Shown: positions 7,584-17,479, numbered from the stretch's first letter. The stretch is 64,000 nucleotides of DNA from Pedobacter gandavensis (GCF_014172405.1 NZ_WNXC01000001.1:434001-498000); one strand, 5' to 3'. Notes: generated by a model from the sequence alone, not told the origin. Numbers and translations: made by a program.

Positions 7584-9467
7584 ATGATGAAAATTTCTGG
7601 CGTTGTTTTTCTTTTTACCCTTGCTATCCTCAGTATTTTAAACCTTCCTACCCAGGCTCAGCTTCCGGTAAAAATTGACGACAAGGTACCTCATCATATC
7701 TTTAATTATGGAGAGATCGAGTCCCTGGCAGATACTTCGGGAACCCTGACAATCCAAGATATTCTGAGGCCTGAACTAGCAAGTAAATTCAGTAAAAGCA
7801 AGATTTATACCCCAAAAATATTTAGCCTGAATTCGACTTACTGGTTTAAGATCAAGATCAAGTATACGCCACAATCCAGGGAGAATTGGGTACTTGAATT
7901 TTTCGATCAAACGATTGAAGACGTTCAGGTGTATGCACCCATTGGTCCTCATAAATACCAACAATTTAAGTTTGGTGCAAAATACAAGTTCGATCAGCGG
8001 GAATATGCGCATAAGAATTTCCTCCTGAATCTCGATAACTCCAAAGAAGGGGAAGAGACTTATTACATCAGAATAAAATCTTCGCAATCAGCGAGCGTCA
8101 TCGTTGTGCTTAGAAATATGCGCTGGTTTGTCCATTATGCGACGGAAGAGTACATGTTTTTCGGGCTTTTTTATGGAATGATCGTCGTTTTCAGTTTTTA
8201 CAATTTACTCATGTTTATCGCCATTCGGCAAAAACAATATTTATACTATGTATTGTACAATCTGAGTATTGGATTGTATGAAACCTGTGTGGATGGCATT
8301 GCATTTCAGTACTTATGGCCAGATCATCCGGCTTTAAATCAATATGGCTACGGAATGGCTTTGTATTTAAGCAGCGTGTTTGGATTGCTGTTTACCTTGA
8401 ATTTTTTATACCTGAAACATAAAGCGCCATTACTTTATAAAGCGATGATTGGAATGATCTTCATTAGGAGCTTGTATTTTATTGCCTGTCTTTATGACCA
8501 TCATCTGTTCACCTACAAATTGGTGGAAGTAGTGCCTTTAATGATGGCATTATGCTCCGGTATTTACATTTGGAAAAAGGGTTTTAGACCAGCTAGATTC
8601 TTTGTGATTGGTTACTCTTTTCTCTTACTTGGTTTTATCATTAAAGGTTTGGTTTTACTCAATGTCTCCTGGTTACCATATGGTCCGATTACGCATTACA
8701 GCTTAAGTTTTTGCTTTGTGATAGAAATGATCCTGGTTTCTTTTGCAATCGGGGACAGCATCAGGGGCTTAAGACAGGAGCAGGATCGGGCTCAAAAGTT
8801 GATGATTGAGCAGCTACAGATCAATGAAAGGTTGAAGGAAACCTTGAATAAGGAGCTGAGCTCACTCGTTGATGAGCGGACGAAGGAGGTCAGCCAGAAG
8901 GCCGCAACAATTGAAAAGCAGCATGCAGAAATCTCCCTGATGAATGCCATGCTCGAAAAGGACAATCTGGAACTGCATGAAAATATCAAGAAAGTGAGTC
9001 GCGCAAGAGTGATGTCACTCGATGTGGATTTTGAAGAATTCAGTAAAATCTATCCTGACAGAGATACCTGCTTTAAATACCTTGCTGAACTCAAATGGAC
9101 CAATGGCTATAGTTGTAAAAAATGCTTCAATACCCAACATCTTTCCGGTTTCCTGCCTTTTAGCCGCAGGTGTACTAAATGTGGTTATGATGAATCTGTA
9201 ATTGCCCATACGATCTTTCAAAATAGCAGGATTCCAATCAATAAAGCATTCTACATGCTTTTCCTTGTTTACTCTACCAAAGGGAAAATTTCTTCTCACA
9301 AATTATCTCAATTGCTCCTGATTAGACAAAGTACCTGTTGGGCTTACAACAGTAAGATGCAAAAGCTGTTGGAGGAGAAAAATAAAGAGCTGAAAAATGC
9401 AGGTCAATCTGGCTGGAGTAAATTGATTTTTGAGGCTCCATCATTTGCCGAAAAACCAACGGTTTAG
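7584..9467 (+). CDS. 7TM-DISM receptor fused to an IS1595-type transposase zinc-ribbon domain
   Basis: The 627-residue protein has a signal peptide (to about residue 26). A periplasmic 7TMR-DISMED2-like sensor domain (about 30-185) precedes a seven-helix 7TMR-DISM membrane block (about 190-395) and a coiled coil (about 398-475, rich in Glu, Gln and Lys). The final 130 residues form an unexpected module: DFEEFSKIYPDRDTCFKYL, a four-cysteine zinc ribbon (Cys511, Cys514, Cys530, Cys533), then AHTIFQNSRIPINKAFYMLF and a helix-turn-helix-like KISSHKLSQLLLIRQSTCWAY. This order matches the N terminus of IS1595-family transposases (Zn_Tnp_IS1595), without the DDE catalytic domain. DISM receptors normally end in kinase, cyclase or DNA-binding output domains, so this looks like a membrane-tethered sensor with a domesticated DNA-binding output. 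It sits directly upstream of susC and may control it (inference). Confidence 0.85.
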   Translation: MMKISGVVFLFTLAILSILNLPTQAQLPVKIDDKVPHHIFNYGEIESLADTSGTLTIQDILRPELASKFSKSKIYTPKIFSLNSTYWFKIKIKYTPQSRENWVLEFFDQTIEDVQVYAPIGPHKYQQFKFGAKYKFDQREYAHKNFLLNLDNSKEGEETYYIRIKSSQSASVIVVLRNMRWFVHYATEEYMFFGLFYGMIVVFSFYNLLMFIAIRQKQYLYYVLYNLSIGLYETCVDGIAFQYLWPDHPALNQYGYGMALYLSSVFGLLFTLNFLYLKHKAPLLYKAMIGMIFIRSLYFIACLYDHHLFTYKLVEVVPLMMALCSGIYIWKKGFRPARFFVIGYSFLLLGFIIKGLVLLNVSWLPYGPITHYSLSFCFVIEMILVSFAIGDSIRGLRQEQDRAQKLMIEQLQINERLKETLNKELSSLVDERTKEVSQKAATIEKQHAEISLMNAMLEKDNLELHENIKKVSRARVMSLDVDFEEFSKIYPDRDTCFKYLAELKWTNGYSCKKCFNTQHLSGFLPFSRRCTKCGYDESVIAHTIFQNSRIPINKAFYMLFLVYSTKGKISSHKLSQLLLIRQSTCWAYNSKMQKLLEEKNKELKNAGQSGWSKLIFEAPSFAEKPTV

Positions 9468-9488
9468 TCTTTTTTCAGCTTTCTCCAT

Positions 9489-9550
9489 ATCAGCATTCCC
9501 CTGTTTTTAGAAGAGAAATGGGGCTAATTGCCTATCTGGCTGATTTTTTA
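9489..9550 (+). terminator. Possible terminator after the 7TM gene
   Basis: A compound stem can form: ATCAGC pairs with GCTGAT and, inside it, CCCC pairs with GGGG, followed by six T residues. The long interrupted stem makes this a weaker prediction. Confidence 0.4.
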
Positions 9551-9709
9551 TCCTGTTTTTTTTAATGTTTTTTTAGCGTATCGGCCTCCATTTCAGGATC
9601 GTCGCTAATTGCGTGATAATCAATGAAAATCTCTTTTAAGTCTTGAGTTTTAAGCGTATCATGTTGCTGTGTAACATGTTGTTTTGTAGATAGTTACGTT
9701 AATTTATTC

Positions 9710-9740
9710 TTGCTGTTTTGCTTTTGTTAGCCTAGTTTTA
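9710..9740 (+). promoter_or_regulatory. Candidate promoter for the SusC operon
   Basis: TTG at 9710-9712 and TAGTTTTA at 9733-9740, with a 20-nt spacer, approximate the Bacteroidota -33 (TTTG) and -7 (TAnnTTTG) elements, 33 nt before the susC start. The -7 match lacks the last G. The rest of the 305-nt gap between 9468 and 9772 shows only the possible terminator near 9500 and a repeated CATGTTG (around 9660-9685) of unknown meaning. Confidence 0.35.
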
Positions 9741-9772
9741 TCGAACCATTTATAAACCTAACCAAGCAAAAA

Positions 9773-12700
9773 ATGAAAAAAAGATTTACACTTTTAATGG
9801 TGTTCTTTCTAACCAGCTTTGTATTGGCCTATGCACAGGACCATACAGTGAAAGGAGTAGTGAAGGACAAACAAGGATCACCAATGCCGGGGGTATCCGT
9901 AAGACTAAAAAATTCTAAAACCGGCGCCTCTACAGATGGGAACGGGCAATACGCCATTAGTGTTCCTGGAAAAGCCACGCTGCTATTCTCAGCGATTGGT
10001 TATACTACGGTTGAAGTTCCAGTAAACAACCGCAGTCAGGTAGATGTGACCTTGCAGGAAGAAGCACAAGGCTTATCAGAAGTGGTGGTTATCGGATACG
10101 GAACCGCGACGAGAAAAGATGCCACAGGAGCAATTTCCAGTGTCAAAGCGACCCAGCTGGAAAATGAAAATCCACAAAGTGTGGCTGATATCCTAAAAGG
10201 AAATATTGCCGGCCTTTCCGTAGGATTAAGCACCAGTGCTAAAGGTGGTGGCGATTTACTTGTGCGCGGGAAATCAACATTAACCGCAGGAAGCTCGCCA
10301 TTGATCGTATTGGATGGTGTAATTTATAACGGCCAGCTTTCCGATATTAACCCCAATGATATTGAAACTGTAGACGTTTTAAAAGACGCAAGTTCATTGG
10401 CAGTCTATGGGGCAAAAGCTGCAACCGGAGTGGTGGCAATCACCACAAAAAAGGGTCGTGGAGATCAACCTACCATAACTTTTAATACGAATGTAGGATT
10501 GGCTCAGCTGGCGCAAAATATGCGTCCATACACAGGGGAGGCTTTCCTGAATTGGAGAGGAGATGTCATGAGAAGCGGAGGAGCAACAGCTCCATATCTA
10601 TATAATGACCCAAGAAATCTTCCAGCTGGCGTAACGATAGAGCAATGGCTAAATCTTAAACCAACAGATCCTGTGCCTACAGATCTTGTGGGCGTATGGT
10701 TAGGTAGATTGGGCTTGGTTGCCAACGAAAAAGCCAATTATATGGCTGGTAAAACGGTCGACTGGTATGATGAGATTTTCAGAACCGGATTGCGCCAGGA
10801 CCATACTTTAAGTATGAGTGGCAAAAAGGATGAAATTAGCTATTACATGTCTTTAGGCTATCAGAAGAATCAGAATTTGATTAAAGGTGGAGAATTCAGC
10901 ACCGTAAGAGCACGCCTAAACCTGGAAGGGCAGGCCGCTAAATTCATGACCATCGGGATTAATGCCCAATATGCAGATCGTGATGAGAGTGCTATTGAAG
11001 CGGATTGGGGTCAATTGATCAATCTTTCTCCTTATGGTGATATGTACAATCCAGATGGAACTTTAAGAAGGATTCCAACAGATGACAATGGTTTGAATGC
11101 CAGAAATCCTTTTCTAAACATGACTTATAACAGTCGGATGAACAGACAGAATACGCTGTTTGCCAGTTTATATACCAGGGTGAAACTGCCTTTTGGCATT
11201 ACTTACCAGTTGAACTTTAGTCCGGGGATAGACATGTACCGGACATTTGACCATGCCTCTTCAAAGAATCCAAATGTAACCACCCCGGGAGGCTCGGCTA
11301 CAAGATCCAATGAAACCAGGTATAACTGGCAAATTGACCATTTGCTAAAATGGAGTAAGACCATTGCCGACATCCATAGTTTTGATGTGACCCTCCTGGC
11401 AAATGCGGAGAAATATCAAACCTGGTGGACACAAGCGGGTAATGAAGGCTTTGTTCCAAGCGATGTTTTAGGCTACCATAACCTCTCTACCGGAATCAAA
11501 CCAACCGTCAATGCGGAAGATAAAATCTATACCGGTGATGCTTTAATGGCCAGGTTGAATTATAGCCTGATGCAAAGATATAACCTGACCTTGTCTGTTC
11601 GTAGAGACGGCTATTCTGTGTTTGGTGTGAATTATAAAAGAGCGACTTTCCCTGCTGCAGCTTTTGCATGGGTATTTACAGAAGAGTCATTTCTTAAATC
11701 ACTGACTTGGTTAGACTTTGGTAAACTGCGTGTTTCCTATGGTATCAATGGAAACAGAGACCTGAGAAATCCAGATAACAATACCGTTGATCCTTATGCC
11801 GCATTGGCCATTTTGGGTAGCGATAAGTATCAGACTGTAGACGGAAGTGGTACCGCCTCAACTGTAAACACCCTGGCAATTACCTCCAAAATGCAGAATG
11901 CAAACTTGCAATGGGAGCAAACAAAATCATTCAATGTGGGCTTGGATTTCTCTGTTTTGAAAGATAGAGTAACGGGTTCCGTAGATTACTATAATAAACG
12001 GACAAATCATCTCCTGGTGAAACAAACCTTGCCAAATGTAACGGGTTATGGTTATGTATATTCTAACGTTGCTGAAATTAGCAACAAAGGGATGGATGTT
12101 AGCTTAACTTCCAGGAACATCACCGATGGCTTCATCAAATGGAATACAACCTTCAATTTTTCGTTCTCCAGGAACAAAATCGTAAGTCTGGCATTACCTG
12201 CTGATGACCCTGGAAATGGTTGGTTTATCGGAAAAGATATCGATGTGATCTGGGATTATAAGGTCCTGGGTATATGGCAGGAGAACGAAATGGCTGAAGC
12301 TGCAAAATATACAAAAGGAGCAATTAAACCTGGTGATTTCAAGCTGGAAGATGTGAACGGAGATTATGCCTATAGTGATGCCGATAAGCAATTTTTAGGC
12401 TTTAGAAGCCCACGTTTTATTTTTGCCCTTAGGAATGAGTTCAATATTTTTAAGAATTTTGATTTCTCTTTCCAGCTGTTGTCTAACTGGGGACAGAAGA
12501 AGGAATATAACTCCGCAAAAAATCAACCTGGAAGTGTTGGCTTTGCACGTCAGAACTCTTATGTGCTTCCTTACTGGACGCCAGAAAATCCCATCAATGA
12601 CTATGCAAGGCTGAGCTCTGGAACAAGCGGGACTAGTTTTAACGTCTTTCGTGACAATTCCTTTATCCGCTTAAACACAGTGGCTCTGGCCTATACGATT

Positions 12701-12859
12701 CCTCAAAATCTGATCAGCAAGCTTCGCGTTAAGAATGCAAAAATTTATGCGAATGTAAATAATGCTGCGGTGTATACCCGCAATTGGAATTACTGGGATC
12801 CAGAGAACAATGGTCCAACACCCAGATATTACACCCTGGGCTTAAATGTTTCCTTATAA
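9773..12859 (+). CDS. susC-like: SusC/RagA-family TonB-dependent outer-membrane transporter
   Basis: The 1028-residue product has a signal peptide (MKKRFTLLMVFFLTSFVLAYA). A carboxypeptidase-regulatory-like beta-sandwich follows (about 24-100: TVKGVVKDKQGSPMPGVSVRLK). The plug domain opens with LSEVVVIGYGTATRKDATGAI, the classic SusC signature, and contains LIVLDGVIYNG and LKDASSLAVYGAKAATGVV. The rest is a 22-strand barrel ending in an aromatic-rich terminal strand (YYTLGLNVSL). SusC proteins form the TonB-powered channel that imports oligosaccharides delivered by their SusD partner, here 12 nt downstream. There is no N-terminal STN domain, so anti-sigma signalling through this protein is unlikely; control must come from elsewhere, possibly the 7TM protein just upstream. 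Confidence 0.96.
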   Translation: MKKRFTLLMVFFLTSFVLAYAQDHTVKGVVKDKQGSPMPGVSVRLKNSKTGASTDGNGQYAISVPGKATLLFSAIGYTTVEVPVNNRSQVDVTLQEEAQGLSEVVVIGYGTATRKDATGAISSVKATQLENENPQSVADILKGNIAGLSVGLSTSAKGGGDLLVRGKSTLTAGSSPLIVLDGVIYNGQLSDINPNDIETVDVLKDASSLAVYGAKAATGVVAITTKKGRGDQPTITFNTNVGLAQLAQNMRPYTGEAFLNWRGDVMRSGGATAPYLYNDPRNLPAGVTIEQWLNLKPTDPVPTDLVGVWLGRLGLVANEKANYMAGKTVDWYDEIFRTGLRQDHTLSMSGKKDEISYYMSLGYQKNQNLIKGGEFSTVRARLNLEGQAAKFMTIGINAQYADRDESAIEADWGQLINLSPYGDMYNPDGTLRRIPTDDNGLNARNPFLNMTYNSRMNRQNTLFASLYTRVKLPFGITYQLNFSPGIDMYRTFDHASSKNPNVTTPGGSATRSNETRYNWQIDHLLKWSKTIADIHSFDVTLLANAEKYQTWWTQAGNEGFVPSDVLGYHNLSTGIKPTVNAEDKIYTGDALMARLNYSLMQRYNLTLSVRRDGYSVFGVNYKRATFPAAAFAWVFTEESFLKSLTWLDFGKLRVSYGINGNRDLRNPDNNTVDPYAALAILGSDKYQTVDGSGTASTVNTLAITSKMQNANLQWEQTKSFNVGLDFSVLKDRVTGSVDYYNKRTNHLLVKQTLPNVTGYGYVYSNVAEISNKGMDVSLTSRNITDGFIKWNTTFNFSFSRNKIVSLALPADDPGNGWFIGKDIDVIWDYKVLGIWQENEMAEAAKYTKGAIKPGDFKLEDVNGDYAYSDADKQFLGFRSPRFIFALRNEFNIFKNFDFSFQLLSNWGQKKEYNSAKNQPGSVGFARQNSYVLPYWTPENPINDYARLSSGTSGTSFNVFRDNSFIRLNTVALAYTIPQNLISKLRVKNAKIYANVNNAAVYTRNWNYWDPENNGPTPRYYTLGLNVSL

Positions 12860-12871
12860 GATTTTAGCGAC

Positions 12872-14746
12872 ATGAAAAAAATAAATAAAGCACTAGTCCT
12901 GTTATGTACTGCCGCATTACTGGTAGCAGACACCGGATGTAAAAAAAACTACCTGGATGCGAATCAACTGTCCAGCTATTCCCCAGAAAACCTGGATAAT
13001 CCCAATGCCATGCGAGCTGCTCTGAATGGGGTAGCCCTGATCCTGAGAAGAGAATATTTTGGCGACTCAGCGCCAATGTTAACAGAATCGCTATTTTCCG
13101 ATGTCGCAGTAGATGGGACTACCGACAAGAGTACGCCTGCTCAGGATTTGGTGACCCGAATCACACCAGATGCAAATTTGAACAGTGATGATTTTAATAA
13201 AGTTGGCTGGTATTGGGACAATTCCTTTACCGCCATTCGCCAGGCAAATACGATCATTACCCGTATTGATGTGCCAAAATATGCTTCTGAAGCCGAAAGA
13301 AATGCCATTTTAGGTTCTGCCTATTTCTTTCGCGCTTATTACTATTACCGATTGGTGCACCAGTTTGGTGATGTACCCTTGTTATTGACTGATCTGGATG
13401 CACCACGCTCTGATTTCTATTCTACGAAAAGAGAAGTGATCCTGGCACAAATGAAAACTGACCTGGAATTTGCACAAACTTGGGTGACCGATAATGTGAA
13501 CAAAGGGGAGGTAACCAAAGGTGCGGTGAGTCATTTGCTGACAAAAGTAAACCTGGCTCTGGGTAAGTTTGATGATGCAATCGCTGCTGCAACCAATGTA
13601 ATCGGTAGTGGGAAATATGGAATGATGACCAGCAGATTCGGAAGCACCGCCTCTGATGCGACTAAAAACGTGGTTTGGGACTTGCATAGAATGGACAATA
13701 AGGCCATTTCAACAAATAAAGAAGCCTTGTTTTTGGTGATTGACAGAGAAGCATTCCAGGGTTTTACGCCAAATGGATCACAGCTGATGCGCAATACCGT
13801 GCCAGCCTGGCATTTTGCCAACTTACGCTCCCCATCCGGGTCCGGCATACAAGCCATCACGGATGCGGTAACTGCGGAAATTCCATTGACCAAAATGTAT
13901 GGACGAGGAATCGGAAGGTACCGTGGGACGCCATATAGTACTAAATACATCTGGACAGATCAGACCGATTACAGACATGCGAAAGGAATGTGGATGGATA
14001 TGACTGATCTTGTGTACAACAATCCGGCTTTGAAAACTTCAAAACTTCAAATGGATAAAGATCTATACGGAAAACCTTTACAACAATATACAGATGCGAA
14101 TATTGCTACCGTTTTCCAGAATGGAGCCTTAGATACCATTCGCCATTGGTTTGGCTGGCCTCATTATAAGGTGTTCATCAATTCTACAAATGCGTTGGCT
14201 AATGATCCATATTGGTCGCCACCACGTGGTACAAATACAGACTGGTATGTGTTTAGATTGGCCGAAACCTATTTGTTAAGAGCAGAAGCCCATTACTGGA
14301 AGGGTGATCTGGGATTGGCAATGGCTGACATCAACGTGGTAAGGGCAAGAGCAAATGCGACTATACTTACGGATGTGAGCAAAATTAATATTGGCACCAT
14401 CCTGGACGAACGTGCCAGAGAATTGTTCTGGGAAGAGCCAAGAAAAACGGAACTTACCAGGATGGCTTATATCTTTGCCATGACTGGTAAAACAGCCTAT
14501 AATGGAAAGACTTATACGTTGAGTGCTTTTTCTGACCAGAATTTCTTCTATGATCGCATTATGGAAAAGAATGATTTCTATAAAAATAATGTAAGAACGA
14601 TCCAAGGTGTAAATTACAGAATTGCGCCATATCATGTGTTGTGGCCTGTGCCTGCCAGTGCACAGCGGTTTAACACCAAAGGACACATTAACCAAAATAA
14701 AGGGTATAGCGGATATGAATCCAATGTGCCTGCACTAGATAAATAG
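12872..14746 (+). CDS. susD-like: RagB/SusD-family glycan-binding lipoprotein
   Basis: The 624-residue product has a signal peptide ending in the lipobox ADTGC (Cys near 23), followed by the typical KKNYLDAN start of SusD proteins. The N-terminal SusD-like domain contains AILGSAYFFRAYYYYRLVHQFGDVPLL, the hallmark TPR-like helix pair. The C-terminal half has VFRLAETYLLRAEAHYWKGD and ILDERARELFWEEPRKTEL, again diagnostic. The protein would sit on the outer surface as the lid of the SusC channel and bind the imported glycan. At 624 residues it is slightly longer than average. It is co-transcribed with susC, and a hairpin follows its stop codon. Confidence 0.96.
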   Translation: MKKINKALVLLCTAALLVADTGCKKNYLDANQLSSYSPENLDNPNAMRAALNGVALILRREYFGDSAPMLTESLFSDVAVDGTTDKSTPAQDLVTRITPDANLNSDDFNKVGWYWDNSFTAIRQANTIITRIDVPKYASEAERNAILGSAYFFRAYYYYRLVHQFGDVPLLLTDLDAPRSDFYSTKREVILAQMKTDLEFAQTWVTDNVNKGEVTKGAVSHLLTKVNLALGKFDDAIAAATNVIGSGKYGMMTSRFGSTASDATKNVVWDLHRMDNKAISTNKEALFLVIDREAFQGFTPNGSQLMRNTVPAWHFANLRSPSGSGIQAITDAVTAEIPLTKMYGRGIGRYRGTPYSTKYIWTDQTDYRHAKGMWMDMTDLVYNNPALKTSKLQMDKDLYGKPLQQYTDANIATVFQNGALDTIRHWFGWPHYKVFINSTNALANDPYWSPPRGTNTDWYVFRLAETYLLRAEAHYWKGDLGLAMADINVVRARANATILTDVSKINIGTILDERARELFWEEPRKTELTRMAYIFAMTGKTAYNGKTYTLSAFSDQNFFYDRIMEKNDFYKNNVRTIQGVNYRIAPYHVLWPVPASAQRFNTKGHINQNKGYSGYESNVPALDK

Positions 14747-14754
14747 ATGACGAG

Positions 14755-14788
14755 AGGGTCAGGTCGTTTTCGCCTGGCCCTTATTTTA
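14755..14788 (+). terminator. Hairpin between SusD and GH2-malectin genes (terminator or attenuator)
   Basis: AGGGTCAGGT pairs with GCCTGGCCCT (two G-T pairs) around a short loop and is followed by TTATTTTAA. It begins 8 nt after the susD stop and lies 22 nt before the next start. It may partly terminate transcription and so lower expression of the enzyme genes relative to susCD. Confidence 0.65.
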
Positions 14789-14809
14789 ACCAATTTCTGC
14801 CCCAGCACT

Positions 14810-17479
14810 ATGACTTGTTTTAAGCACTTATCCCTTTTGTTACTATTGATTTTTTTTGCCGATGCTTCTTTTTCGCAAGGTATTCCTGTTCAGTCTGGGC
14901 GTCAGTACACCGGCTTTAATGACAAATGGACTTTTAGTAAATATGAACTGACCTGGGAAACGGTTACTTTGCCGCATACCTGGAATGCAAAAGATGTTAT
15001 GGATGACGAGCCAGGTTATTATCGGGGAACTGGCTGGTATCAAAGGGATTTGAAAACCAGTCCGGAAATGAAAGGTAAGCTGCTTTTTCTTTGTTTTGAT
15101 GGGGTAAACCAGGAAACCGAAGTCTATGTGAATGGACAGTTGGCAGGCAAACATGCAGGTGGATATACGCGGTTCATTATTCCGGTAACCAAATATTTGA
15201 AGTTTACCGGCGACTTTAAAAACGAGATCAAGGTAAAAGTTTCCAATCGTTATCAGGAAGATATTGCGCCTTTGACAGCAGATTTCACTTTTTTTGGTGG
15301 CATTTATAGAAAGGTAGGTTTGCTGGCTACAGATCCTGTTCATTTTTATAACGGAGATTATGGCGCAGATGGGATTTATATCAGTACACCTCAGGTCTCG
15401 GCAGAAAGTGCTCAGGTAGCTGTAAAAAGTATCCTCGAGAATACAGATAGCCAAAGTCGCAAAGTCCTGTTGAATACGGTAGTTTTTAACAAGGAGGGGA
15501 AGCTGGTGGCGAAGAAAACCATAGTAGTCAATTTAAAAGGAGGGGAAAAGAAGACCATTCTGATGGACTTACCTAGGATAATTAAACCAGAACTATGGTC
15601 TCCGGATTCACCTGTTTTATACCGGGCAGTTTCCAGTATTCTAGATGCCAGAGACTCAAAAATTCTGGATGAAGTGACGAATCCAATTGGCTTCAGGTGG
15701 TTTAAATTTGATGCGGAAAAGGGCTTTTTCTTAAATGGATCAGCAATGAAGCTCATGGGTGCTAGCCGCCATCAGGATTATGAAGGGTTAGGGAATGCGG
15801 TTCCAGATGCATTGCAAATCAGAGATATCGAGCTGTTGAAAGAGATGGGGGGTAATTTTCTAAGGGTGGCACACTACCCCCAGGATCCTGTTATTCTGGA
15901 AGCCTGTGATCGCCTGGGGATTCTGGCTTCGGTAGAAATACCTATTGTAAACGCCATTACCGAAAGCCCTGCTTTTACTGAGAACTGCAGGGTTATGCAG
16001 CAAGAAATGATCCGTCAAAATTTCAATCACCCCAGTGTGGTCATGTGGGCCTATATGAATGAGGTATTGTTAAGGCCAAAGTTTGGAGATGATAAAAGCC
16101 GTCAAGAATTGTATTTTAAACACGTTCGGGAACTTGCTGAGAACCTGGAAGAGCTGACGCGTCATGAAGATAGTTCCAGATATACGATGATGGCATTTCA
16201 TGGAGATTTCGACCGTTACCACAAAGTTGGCTTAACAAAAATCCCGATGGTCATTGGCTGGAATCTATATCAGGGTTGGTATGGTGGGTCATTGGATGGC
16301 TTTGGTCAATTTTTGGATAAACACCATCGGGAATTGCCGGATAAACCTTTACTAATTACCGAATTTGGTGCCGATGCTGATCCGAGAATCCGATCCTTTA
16401 AACCGATACGATTTGATAAAAGTGTGGAGTATGCAATTAAATTTAGTCAGGTTTATCTAAATGAGATGTTAAGCAGGCCTTTTGTCAACGGTGGAATGGT
16501 TTGGAACCTGGCAGATTTTAATTCTGAAACTAGGGAAGAGACGATGCCACATATCAACAACAAGGGCTTATTAACCCTAGGGCGTCAACCTAAAGATACT
16601 TATTACCTGTATCAGGCGTATTTGCTAAACCAGCCATTCCTTAAAATTGCCTCAAAAAACTGGACAGAAAGGACTGGTATTGCGGATTCCTCAAAAGCAT
16701 CCTGTACACAAGTAGTTCAAGTGGCTACAAATTTGAAGTCTGCGGAGCTGTTTTTGAATGGAAAGAGTCTGGGTGTTAAAGAAAGTGTTGACCGTATGTG
16801 TACTTGGGATGTGCCCTTCCGCGCTGGAAAGAACCAATTACGCGCTTTTGCTGCGCAACATGCTGAACTGAGTGACCAGGCTGATATTGACTTTAGGCTT
16901 TTACCTTATATTTTCTCGGATAAGCACAGTTTTAATGCGTTACATATTTTGCTGGGTGCGGAACGTTATTTTATAGAAGCCGAACAGTCTGTTTTATGGA
17001 CTCCGGATCAACCTTACCGTAAAGGATCATGGGGCTATATTGGTGGTTCAGCATTTCAAAGCGGGAACAACCGCATGTCTTATGGTTCGGACAAAAACAT
17101 ATTGGGTACCCCATCGGATCCTATTTACCAGACACAACAAGTCGGTTTAACTGCCTACAAAATGGATGTTCCTGATGGATATTATGAACTAAATCTATAT
17201 TTCTCAGAGTTGGTAGGAGGGCCACAAAAAGAAGCTTTGGCTTATAATCTGGATAATTCCGAAGTTAAGGAGAACGCCGGACAGCGTATTTTTAGTGTCC
17301 ATGTAAATGGTGCTGAATTTCTCAAAGATTTTAATATTGCTGAAGAATATGGCCGGACAAAGGCCGTACAGAAGATGATCCGTGTCCAGGTGACGAAGGG
17401 CAAAGGAATTGTACTTGATTTCATTCCAATCAAAGGAAAACCGGTTTTAAATGCCTTATCGCTTCGGAAACTCTATTAA
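14810..17479 (+). CDS. Exported GH2 glycoside hydrolase with C-terminal malectin-like domain
   Basis: The start at 14810 gives an 889-residue protein with a clean signal peptide (MTCFKHLSLLLLLIFFADASFSQG). An earlier in-frame ATG touching the susD stop would translate through the terminator-like hairpin and is less likely. The GH2 jelly roll (TGWYQRDLK, VNGQLAGKHAGGYTRF), immunoglobulin domain and barrel follow. Glu418 in MWAYMNEVLL is the acid/base and Glu518 in LLITEFGADAD the nucleophile. A malectin-like carbohydrate-binding domain occupies about residues 720-889 (RYFIEAEQSV, DGYYELNLYFSEL). Substrates in this family include beta-galactosides, beta-glucuronides and beta-mannosides; the sequence does not decide. 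Its place after SusD makes it the main hydrolase of this utilisation locus. Confidence 0.9.
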   Translation: MTCFKHLSLLLLLIFFADASFSQGIPVQSGRQYTGFNDKWTFSKYELTWETVTLPHTWNAKDVMDDEPGYYRGTGWYQRDLKTSPEMKGKLLFLCFDGVNQETEVYVNGQLAGKHAGGYTRFIIPVTKYLKFTGDFKNEIKVKVSNRYQEDIAPLTADFTFFGGIYRKVGLLATDPVHFYNGDYGADGIYISTPQVSAESAQVAVKSILENTDSQSRKVLLNTVVFNKEGKLVAKKTIVVNLKGGEKKTILMDLPRIIKPELWSPDSPVLYRAVSSILDARDSKILDEVTNPIGFRWFKFDAEKGFFLNGSAMKLMGASRHQDYEGLGNAVPDALQIRDIELLKEMGGNFLRVAHYPQDPVILEACDRLGILASVEIPIVNAITESPAFTENCRVMQQEMIRQNFNHPSVVMWAYMNEVLLRPKFGDDKSRQELYFKHVRELAENLEELTRHEDSSRYTMMAFHGDFDRYHKVGLTKIPMVIGWNLYQGWYGGSLDGFGQFLDKHHRELPDKPLLITEFGADADPRIRSFKPIRFDKSVEYAIKFSQVYLNEMLSRPFVNGGMVWNLADFNSETREETMPHINNKGLLTLGRQPKDTYYLYQAYLLNQPFLKIASKNWTERTGIADSSKASCTQVVQVATNLKSAELFLNGKSLGVKESVDRMCTWDVPFRAGKNQLRAFAAQHAELSDQADIDFRLLPYIFSDKHSFNALHILLGAERYFIEAEQSVLWTPDQPYRKGSWGYIGGSAFQSGNNRMSYGSDKNILGTPSDPIYQTQQVGLTAYKMDVPDGYYELNLYFSELVGGPQKEALAYNLDNSEVKENAGQRIFSVHVNGAEFLKDFNIAEEYGRTKAVQKMIRVQVTKGKGIVLDFIPIKGKPVLNALSLRKLY

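Noticed and set aside
8900..9467. IS1595 remnant (insertion sequence) at the end of the 7TM gene
   Set aside because: The transposase-like part is in frame with the receptor, has no DDE domain, and no terminal inverted repeats or target duplications are visible.
14843..15454. 203-residue open frame on the minus strand
   Set aside because: It lies entirely inside the GH2-malectin gene on the other strand and has no family signature.
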